From DAORHV01 sp964458645 (GTDB lineage Bacteria > Patescibacteriota > Gracilibacteria > Peribacterales > Peribacteraceae), in contig CAYWJU010000031.1 in assembly GCA_964458645.1 (NCBI GenBank), positions 1-6,082 on the forward strand: DNA of 6,082 nucleotides, read 5' to 3'. Both the position numbers and the translations under genes were made by a program. The notes under the pieces were generated by a model. It did not search any database. It saw only the letters and a list, made by a program, of their open reading frames with translations, and was not told the DNA's origin. Position 1 is the first letter of the stretch. Each line of letters begins with the position of its first letter. This document shows positions 1 to 4,841 of the stretch, piece by piece.

Positions 1-1013
1 GGAGCCATCTTCTCGTCCTCGGTGCCCGGCAGGAAGCCGATGTCCTCACCCACCGGCACAGTCACACGGGTCATGATGACTTCGGAGTAGCGCTTGGCTT
101 CAAGCACCTGGGTCAGGCTGGCGGCCAGGGTGAGCAGGGTCTTGCCGGTGCCGGCCTGGCCGAGCAGGGTGACGAAGTCGATCTCCGGGTCCATCAGCAG
201 GTTGAGGGCGAAATTCTGTTCGCGGTTGCGCGCGGTGATGCCCCAGATGCTGTTCTTCGGATGCGTGTAGTCGGTCAGTGTCTCGAACTCGGCGGTCTTG
301 CCGGCAACGTTTTTGACGATTGCCGAAAAATTCGGGTCGCCTTCGACGAACAGGAACTCATTGATCAGCATCTGCGAACTCAATGGTCCCTTGACGCGGT
401 ACTTGGTGCGGCTGTCCTGCTTCCAGGATTCCATGCCCTGGCCGTGCTTGTCCCAGAAATCGGCCGGCAGTTCGCGCATGCCGGTGTAGAGCAGGTCGGT
501 GTCCTCGAGCACCTTGTCGTTGAAGTAATCCTGCGCCTCCAGCCCGAGCGCGCGGGCCTTGATACGCATGTTGATGTCCTTCGAGACGAGGATCACCGGG
601 CGCCGCGGGTGCTTGCGCTGCAGGTGGATGACCACCGCGAGGATCTGGTTGTCGTACTTCGAGGTCGGTAGCGCCGCCGGCAGGTCGGCCGCAATCGCCT
701 CGGTCTGCACGAAGAGGCGGCCGCTGGCGAGCTTCTTCGACGGGCCCTCGAGTGGGATGCCCGCCTCCATGCCGTTCTCGAAGCTGCAGACGATCTCGTC
801 GAGCGAACGGGTGGCCTGGCGCGCGTTGCGCGAGATTTCGGACATGCCCTTCTTGTTGTTGTCCAGTTCCTCGAGCGTCATGATCGGCAGGTAGACGTCA
901 TGCTCCTCGAAACGGTAGAGGCTGGTGGGGTCGTGCATCAGCACGTTGGTGTCGAGAACGAAGATTTTCCGGTGGTCGTCGGACTTGGCTTGCGCTGCGG
1001 GTTTGCGGGCCAT
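1..1013 (-). CDS. PIN domain-PhoH family ATPase (PhoH2/YlaK-like), 3' end missing
   Basis: Only the first 337 residues lie in the window; the reading frame stays open to the left edge. An N-terminal PIN ribonuclease domain (about residues 16-150) shows its acidic residues in FVLDTNVLM (Asp21), TLEELD (Glu49) and VSKDINMR (Asp146). A PhoH-type P-loop ATPase domain follows, with Walker A GQAGTGKT at 285-292 and the family-typical MTRVTVPVGEDIGFLPGT just before the cut. Proteins of this architecture are usually about 440-470 aa, so roughly the last 110-130 residues, including Walker B, are missing. Related PIN-PhoH proteins are described as cytoplasmic ATP-dependent RNA-unwinding and RNA-cleaving enzymes; activity here is inferred. 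The ATG at 1011-1013 has a GGAGA Shine-Dalgarno (1021-1025, minus strand) 7 bases upstream. It starts 31 bases after the bcp stop, with no visible promoter of its own, so it is probably co-transcribed with bcp. The stand-alone phoH gene without a PIN domain is excluded by the N-terminus. Confidence 0.93.
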   Translation of the reverse strand, partial: MARKPAAQAKSDDHRKIFVLDTNVLMHDPTSLYRFEEHDVYLPIMTLEELDNNKKGMSEISRNARQATRSLDEIVCSFENGMEAGIPLEGPSKKLASGRLFVQTEAIAADLPAALPTSKYDNQILAVVIHLQRKHPRRPVILVSKDINMRIKARALGLEAQDYFNDKVLEDTDLLYTGMRELPADFWDKHGQGMESWKQDSRTKYRVKGPLSSQMLINEFLFVEGDPNFSAIVKNVAGKTAEFETLTDYTHPKNSIWGITARNREQNFALNLLMDPEIDFVTLLGQAGTGKTLLTLAASLTQVLEAKRYSEVIMTRVTVPVGEDIGFLPGTEDEKMA

Positions 1014-1044
1014 GTTGGGCTCTCCGTGGGCTGAGTCGGCAGTT

Positions 1045-1500
1045 TCAGAGGGTTTTCACGAAATCCAGGACTTCCTGGGCGTGGCCGGGGACCTTGACCC
1101 CTCGCCATTCCCTGCGCAGCACGCCATCGCGATCGATGACGAAGGTGCTGCGTTCGACACCGCGGACCTCCTTTCCGTAGAGTTTCTTCATGCGAATCAC
1201 GTCGAACTGCCGGCACAGCAGCTCATCCACATCGGCCAGCAGTTCAAAGGGCAGCGACTGCTTTGCCTTGAAGTTCTCGTGCGAGCGCATCGAATCGCGG
1301 GAGACGCCGAGGACGCTGCAGCCGACCGCCAGGAAATCGGCGTAGAGGTCGCGGAACTGCTGGGCCTCCGTCGTACAGCCGGGGGTGCTGTCTTTCGGAT
1401 AGAAGTAGAGAACGAGCGGAGTGCCGCGCTGGGCTGAGAGGGTGAAGGTGTGGCCGCCGGTGGCGGGCAGGGTGAAGTCGGCAACAGGCTTGTCGATCAT
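1045..1500 (-). CDS. bcp: Peroxiredoxin, Bcp/PrxQ family (thiol peroxidase)
   Basis: A complete 151-aa cytoplasmic peroxiredoxin, which reduces hydrogen peroxide and organic hydroperoxides using thiols. The active-site segment YPKDSTPGCTTE holds the peroxidatic Cys42 with Thr39 and Pro40. LGVSRDSMRSHENF (64-77) and the C-terminal half with GVERSTFVID are typical of the Bcp branch. Length matches the family (about 150-160 aa). The start at 1500 is chosen over an upstream in-frame ATG at 1551 because GGAGG (1506-1510, minus strand) lies 5 bases before it, and because the family N-terminus (IDKPVADFTLPATGG) begins exactly there. There is no Cys at +5 from Cys42 (Gln47 instead), and the position equivalent to the other known resolving Cys (in SHENFKAK) is Lys78. 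The only other cysteines are Cys61 and Cys96, so it may be a 1-Cys enzyme or use an atypical resolving partner. It is the first gene of a likely bcp-phoH operon. Confidence 0.95.
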   Translation of the reverse strand: MIDKPVADFTLPATGGHTFTLSAQRGTPLVLYFYPKDSTPGCTTEAQQFRDLYADFLAVGCSVLGVSRDSMRSHENFKAKQSLPFELLADVDELLCRQFDVIRMKKLYGKEVRGVERSTFVIDRDGVLRREWRGVKVPGHAQEVLDFVKTL

Positions 1501-1505
1501 CGATT

Positions 1506-1510
1506 CCTCC
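1506..1510 (-). promoter_or_regulatory. Shine-Dalgarno that fixes the bcp start
   Basis: On the minus strand this reads GGAGG and ends 5 bases before the ATG at 1500. It supports the 151-aa form of the peroxiredoxin over the 168-aa form starting at 1551. The in-frame ATG at 1512 overlaps this element and has no separate ribosome site. Confidence 0.8.
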
Positions 1511-1522
1511 ATTGATGCAGCG

Positions 1523-1551
1523 ATTGTGGGGAGAAGCCATGCCAGGGTCAA
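1523..1551 (-). promoter_or_regulatory. Candidate sigma-70 promoter for the bcp-phoH operon
   Basis: On the minus strand TTGACC (1551-1546) is followed, after 17 bases, by CACAAT (1528-1523). These match the -35 box at 5 of 6 and the -10 box at 4 of 6 positions. Transcription would start near 1516 and give a leader of about 16 bases containing the Shine-Dalgarno. The -10 match is modest, so the call rests largely on spacing and position. No operator for an oxidative-stress regulator could be recognised. Confidence 0.4.
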
Positions 1552-1556
1552 CCCGG

Positions 1557-1584
1557 TTGCGTTCCGCGCCTTTGGCCCTATACT
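1557..1584 (+). promoter_or_regulatory. Candidate sigma-70 promoter for the FliD-like gene
   Basis: TTGCGT (1557-1562), a 16-base spacer and TATACT (1579-1584) make a good vegetative promoter match (4 of 6 and 5 of 6). Transcription would begin near 1591 and leave a leader of about 29 bases before the ATG at 1620. No flagellar sigma-28 pattern (TAAA, about 15 bases, GCCGATAA) is visible, although the downstream gene resembles a flagellar one. It lies back to back with the candidate bcp promoter; the two -35 boxes are only 5 bases apart. Confidence 0.5.
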
Positions 1585-1619
1585 GGTGTGTACAGCATTT
1601 GCTTTGACCTCATTCCCTT

Positions 1620-2357
1620 ATGGCCGTTTCAGCGACAGGTTTCTCTGCCGGCAGTGTCACCGCGCTCTCGGGCGCGCAGAGTGACAGGGTATCGGCCGCG
1701 CTGCGGCGCCCGGCCGAGCGGCTGGCGCAAGAGGCCGAAAGTACGCGTGTGAAGCTGTCGGCATTCGGGCAGGCGCAGTCGGCGACGGCTGCCGTCCAGA
1801 CGGCATCCCGCACCTTGCAGGATGCCCGCCAGATATCCTCTGCCGCTGATGCCAGGAGAGCGGCAGAAACCTTCGCGCAGGCATTCAATGCAGAACGTGC
1901 TGCGCTGGCAAGCGCCTCGGGCAACGGGGCCGCGGGTGCCGCTGCCGTGCCGGAAGGCGCGCGCGCCAGCATTGGTGCCAGTCAGCTGGAACGTGTCGTT
2001 GCCGACAATGCAACGGCATTCCGCGACGCAGGGATCCGCGTCCAGCAGGATGGATCGCTGACGGTCGATGCCAAGGCCCTGGAAGCGGCTTATGCAACGA
2101 ATCCGAGTGCAGTCACCCAGGCGCTCGGTGCAGTAGGACGCGCCGCCGAGGCGACTGCGACCCGGCAGCTCGGCAGCAATGGCAGCATCGGCGCTGCGGT
2201 CAACAATCTGAACACCCGTCTGCAGCAGCTCGAAACCCGCCAGGAAAATGTCCGCGTCCGGGCCGATGAATCGCAGCGGGCGGTCGAAGCCTCGGCCCGT
2301 CGCTACGGTTTTGGTGCCGTCGGTGCCGGTGCCTATCTCGGTATCTTCGGCCTCTAG
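1620..2357 (+). CDS. FliD-like (flagellar cap-like) protein lacking the central domains
   Basis: A 245-aa protein that reads like the two ends of a filament cap protein (FliD/HAP2) joined together. Residues 30-66 (RPAERLAQE, then KLSAFGQ at 45-51, then SATAAVQ) match the FliD N-terminal helix pattern. TFAQAFN (84-90) matches the 'FV-aYN' motif, and GIRVQQDGSLTVDAKAL (137-153) followed by ATNPSAV matches the FliD C-terminal region. A glutamine/arginine-rich stretch (about 190-225) predicts the terminal coiled coil. True FliD is usually about 450-650 aa, and the middle (D2-D3) domains are missing. The last 20 residues are glycine-rich and hydrophobic (GAGAYLGIFGL), which is unusual for FliD. 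There is no signal peptide, which would also be true of a type III flagellar export substrate. The ATG has no clear Shine-Dalgarno. No fliS, flaG or flagellin gene is adjacent. The relationship is inferred from motif reading; the role is unknown. Confidence 0.75.
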   Translation: MAVSATGFSAGSVTALSGAQSDRVSAALRRPAERLAQEAESTRVKLSAFGQAQSATAAVQTASRTLQDARQISSAADARRAAETFAQAFNAERAALASASGNGAAGAAAVPEGARASIGASQLERVVADNATAFRDAGIRVQQDGSLTVDAKALEAAYATNPSAVTQALGAVGRAAEATATRQLGSNGSIGAAVNNLNTRLQQLETRQENVRVRADESQRAVEASARRYGFGAVGAGAYLGIFGL

Positions 2358-2441
2358 TTTTTCTCTCCGTTCGTGATTTTTGTCACCGCCGTATTTTTGC
2401 GGGCGGCGTACATTGGCTCTGTCGTTACAGCGGAGCGCGTC
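2358..2441 (+). other. Intergenic gap with a weak hairpin, no convincing terminator
   Basis: This 84-base gap is T-rich compared with its surroundings. It contains an imperfect hairpin, CCGCC (2386-2390) pairing with GGCGG (2402-2406) around an 11-base loop. A smaller GTGA/TCAC stem lies around 2373-2385. Neither is followed by a T run, so they are not normal intrinsic terminators, and transcription could continue from the FliD-like gene into the next. TTGTCA (2380-2385) resembles a -35 box, but no -10 box lies at proper spacing. Confidence 0.3.
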
Positions 2442-2789
2442 ATGAACCGGAAACCGGGCAAGCATGGAATCAACGAACGGCGCAAGGTCGATGAACGCCG
2501 TGACGTCGATCGCCGCCATGTCGATGCCGGGGCGCCGGAGCGCCGTGCGCTTGAGCGGCGCGTCAAGGAGCTCGGACCGCCGGAGCGACGGAAGCTGATT
2601 GACCGGCGTGATCTCGAGAAAGGCCCTCCGCCGGGGTGGAAGGATCGACGGCGCGAGGCCGAGCGACGTATTCCCGAGGTCGGGGAAGCGCCCTACGTCG
2701 AATGGGCACGTCTGCGTGCCGAAAAATGCCTGACGGAAACAGTCTCCCAAGACCATGAAGCACTGAGCCGCGTCGTCGTCCGCGACTGA
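2442..2789 (+). CDS. Hypothetical charged protein with (E/D)RR repeats
   Basis: I do not recognise this 115-aa protein. Its main feature is nine Glu/Asp-Arg-Arg triplets, at residues 12, 18, 23, 33, 38, 48, 54, 68 and 74, mostly in pairs 5-6 residues apart (ERR-x2-3-DRR/ERR) and separated by Pro/Gly-containing linkers such as GPP and KGPPPGW. The C-terminal part (about 80-115) is less repetitive: PYVEWARLRAEKCL, then an acidic/polar tail. It has no signal peptide or membrane segment, so it is probably cytoplasmic. The high charge with short amphipathic repeats suggests a flexible or helical nucleic-acid- or protein-binding chain; that is inference only. The start at 2442 is chosen over an upstream ATG at 2373 because GGAG (2432-2435) lies 6 bases before it, and because the upstream extension has unrelated, non-repetitive composition. 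It is followed 72 bases later by the helicase gene in the same reading frame. Confidence 0.72.
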   Translation: MNRKPGKHGINERRKVDERRDVDRRHVDAGAPERRALERRVKELGPPERRKLIDRRDLEKGPPPGWKDRRREAERRIPEVGEAPYVEWARLRAEKCLTETVSQDHEALSRVVVRD

Positions 2790-2830
2790 TGGCTTGATCT
2801 CCGGGCGCGCCTGGGCTGCAGGGTTCTGGT

Positions 2831-2850
2831 AGGATTCGACCTCGAATCCT
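2831..2850. repeat. Perfect palindrome just upstream of the helicase gene
   Basis: AGGATTCGA (2831-2839) and TCGAATCCT (2842-2850) are perfect inverted repeats separated by two bases. In RNA this gives a stem of about 8 pairs with an ACCT loop, ending 11 bases before the helicase ATG. No T run follows, so it is not a standard terminator. It could be an operator for a dimeric regulator, or an RNA hairpin in the ribosome-binding region, where no Shine-Dalgarno is visible. It does not match the LexA consensus. Confidence 0.6.
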
Positions 2851-2861
2851 GGCCTTCCCGC

Positions 2862-4841
2862 ATGTCTTCCTCGTTCCTCGCACTTTCTGACGTTTTTTCC
2901 CCGCAGGGCCCGTTGGCCGCAGGCATCAGCGGCTATCGCCAGCGCTCGCAGCAACTGGAAATGGCCGAGCGCGTGGCCGCCGCGCTGAAGGACAACCGTG
3001 TACTCGTTGCCGAGGCCGGCACCGGCACCGGCAAGACCTACGCCTACCTGGTGCCCGCGCTGCTTTCCGGCGGCAAGGTCATCGTCTCGACCGGCACCAA
3101 GACCCTGCAGGACCAGCTCTTCAACCGCGACCTGCCGACCGTGCGCGATGCGCTCAAGGCACCGGTGAAGATTGCGCTCCTCAAGGGGCGAGCCAACTAC
3201 GTCTGCCATTACCACCTCGATCGCGCCCAGAGCGACGGCCGCTTCCTGACCAAGGAGGATGCCGGTTACGCCCGCGCCATCGTCCGTTTCGCCAAGACGA
3301 CGCAGTCCGGCGACAAGGGCGAGTGCAACGATGTGCCGGAGAGCTCGCCGGTCTGGAGCATGGTGACCTCGACCCGCGAAAACTGCCTCGGCCAGGACTG
3401 CCCGAACCACAAGGAGTGCTTCGTCCTCGCTGCGCGGCGCGAGGCGCTGGAGGCCGATGTGGTGGTCGTCAACCACCACCTCTTCTTCGCCGACGTGATG
3501 CTCAAGGACGAAGGCATGGCGGAGCTGCTGCCGGCGTGCAACGCGGTGATCTTCGACGAGGCGCACCAGTTGCCGGAAACGGCGAGCCTGTTCTTCGGCG
3601 ACAGCGTGTCGACGGCGCAGGTCACCGACCTTGCCCGCGACACGAAGGTCGAGGCGCTGGCCTCCGCGCGCGACTGCCTCGATCTGCCACCGGCCTGCGC
3701 CAGCCTCGAGAAAGCCGCCAAGGACCTGCGCCTGACGCTGTCCGTCGATCCGGCGCGCTACACGCTGGCGCAACTGGAGGCCCGGCCGGGCTTCGACAAC
3801 CTGCTGGCCGGGCTGATCAACTACCTCGAACATTTTGCGGCCGTCGTCGAGACGCAGGCGGAGCGTTCGGAAGGGCTGGAGAGTTGCTGGCAGCGCAGCC
3901 TCGAACTGCTCGCCGGCTTTCGCCGCTGGCGCGCCGGCGATGAGGCGGCGAAGGAGGGCAGCGACTCCGGCGACGGGCCTGGCAGCGTGCGATGGGGCGA
4001 GGCGACGACCTATTCGCTGCAGTTGACCGCCACGCCGCTCGCCATCGGCGAAATCTTCCGCAAGCAGATGAGTGGCCACCCGCGCGCCTGGATCTTCACC
4101 TCGGCGACGCTCGCCGTGCAGAAGGACTTCGGCCACTACTGCGCCGAGATGGGACTTGTCGACGCCGAATCGGCCTGCTGGGACAGCCCCTTCGACTACG
4201 GCAACCAGGCCGTGCTCTACGCGCCGCAGGGCCTGCCCGAACCGAACAGCCCGGGCTTCATCGAGGCGGTCGCCAATGCCGCCTTCCCGGTGGTCAAGGC
4301 GAGCGGCGGTCGCGCCTTCTTTCTGTGCACCTCGCTGCGGGCCATGCGCCGCATGCACGAACTGCTGCAGGACAGGCTCGAGGCCGCCGGTCTCGATTAC
4401 CCCCTGCTGCTGCAGGGGGAGGGCAGCAAGAACGAACTGCTGGAGCGCTTCCGGCGCCTGGGCAATGCCATCCTGGTCGGCAGCCAGAGCTTCTGGGAAG
4501 GCGTCGACGTGCGCGGCGAGGCGCTGTCGCTGGTCGTCATCGACAAGCTGCCCTTCGCGCCGCCGGACGACCCGGTGTTGTCGGCGCGCATCGAGCGCAT
4601 GAACAGGGAAGGCCGCAATGCCTTCATGGAATACCAGTTGCCGCGCGCCGTCATCAACGTCAAGCAGGGCGCCGGCCGGCTGATTCGCGACGAGAGCGAT
4701 CGCGGCGTACTGATGATCTGCGACCCGCGCCTGATCACCAAGCCCTACGGCAAGCGCGTCTGGCGCAGTCTGCCGCCGATGAAGCGGACGCGCGAACTGG
4801 CCGAAGTGATCGACTTCTTCGAGGCGGGAGCCTTGGCATGA
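2862..4841 (+). CDS. yoaA: ATP-dependent iron-sulfur DNA helicase, YoaA/DinG (XPD-like) family
   Basis: A complete 659-aa superfamily 2 helicase that unwinds DNA 5'-to-3' in repair and in recovery of stalled replication. Motifs appear in order. GYRQRSQQLEMA (24-35) is the Q-like region. Walker A AEAGTGTGKT is at 50-59 and STGTKTLQDQLF is motif Ia. Four cysteines placed for a [4Fe-4S] cluster are Cys115, Cys175, Cys180 and Cys186. The DEAH box is at 232-235, SFWEGVD at 543-549 and motif VI QGAGRLIR at 602-609. Length fits YoaA (about 640 aa) better than the longer E. coli DinG (about 716 aa), and there is no DnaQ-like exonuclease domain. The ATG at 2862 keeps the family N-terminus (DVFSPQGPLAAGISGYR). 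No good Shine-Dalgarno precedes it; the palindrome 2831-2850 lies there instead. No LexA box is visible in 2790-2861. The stop overlaps the start of the next gene (ATGA), implying translational coupling. The yoaA versus dinG name is a family-level judgement. Confidence 0.93.
   Translation: MSSSFLALSDVFSPQGPLAAGISGYRQRSQQLEMAERVAAALKDNRVLVAEAGTGTGKTYAYLVPALLSGGKVIVSTGTKTLQDQLFNRDLPTVRDALKAPVKIALLKGRANYVCHYHLDRAQSDGRFLTKEDAGYARAIVRFAKTTQSGDKGECNDVPESSPVWSMVTSTRENCLGQDCPNHKECFVLAARREALEADVVVVNHHLFFADVMLKDEGMAELLPACNAVIFDEAHQLPETASLFFGDSVSTAQVTDLARDTKVEALASARDCLDLPPACASLEKAAKDLRLTLSVDPARYTLAQLEARPGFDNLLAGLINYLEHFAAVVETQAERSEGLESCWQRSLELLAGFRRWRAGDEAAKEGSDSGDGPGSVRWGEATTYSLQLTATPLAIGEIFRKQMSGHPRAWIFTSATLAVQKDFGHYCAEMGLVDAESACWDSPFDYGNQAVLYAPQGLPEPNSPGFIEAVANAAFPVVKASGGRAFFLCTSLRAMRRMHELLQDRLEAAGLDYPLLLQGEGSKNELLERFRRLGNAILVGSQSFWEGVDVRGEALSLVVIDKLPFAPPDDPVLSARIERMNREGRNAFMEYQLPRAVINVKQGAGRLIRDESDRGVLMICDPRLITKPYGKRVWRSLPPMKRTRELAEVIDFFEAGALA
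4826..4830 (+). promoter_or_regulatory. Shine-Dalgarno inside the helicase gene for the coupled ATP-grasp gene
   Basis: GGGAG lies 7 bases before the ATG at 4838, within the last codons of the helicase gene. It supports 4838 over the next in-frame ATG at 4850 and makes the stop/start overlap a normal coupled junction. Confidence 0.7.

Noticed and set aside
261..894. Plus-strand open frames over the PIN-PhoH gene
   Set aside because: They are antisense to a gene with clear PIN and Walker A motifs, and their translations show no domain.
1583..1595. Possible LexA box (CTGG...ACAG) upstream of the FliD-like gene
   Set aside because: CTG and CAG are separated by 7 bases, not the 10 required. No CTG-N10-CAG was found upstream of the helicase either.
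2312..2334. GGTGCC repeated three times near the end of the FliD-like gene
   Set aside because: It simply encodes the Gly-Ala-rich tail and is too short to count as a separate repeat element.
2386..2406. Hairpin after the FliD-like gene as an intrinsic terminator
   Set aside because: The stem is only 5 pairs with an 11-base loop, and no T run follows it.
2831..2850. The palindrome as a tRNA T-arm remnant or phage attachment site (it contains GATTCGA and TCGAATCC)
   Set aside because: No acceptor stem, anticodon arm or integrase is nearby, and the perfect inverted symmetry is not the T-arm pattern.
2787..2861. The (E/D)RR gene and the helicase share a reading frame separated by one TGA, suggesting readthrough or a split gene
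   Set aside because: The helicase is complete from its family-typical N-terminus at 2862, and the intervening 24 codons resemble no helicase extension. A shared frame occurs by chance one time in three.
1629..4358. A 909-codon open frame on the minus strand spanning the FliD-like, (E/D)RR and helicase genes
   Set aside because: It lies antisense to a clearly real helicase and to two other better-supported genes. Its translation is Arg/Gly/Ala-rich with no recognisable domain, as expected for a shadow frame in GC-rich DNA.
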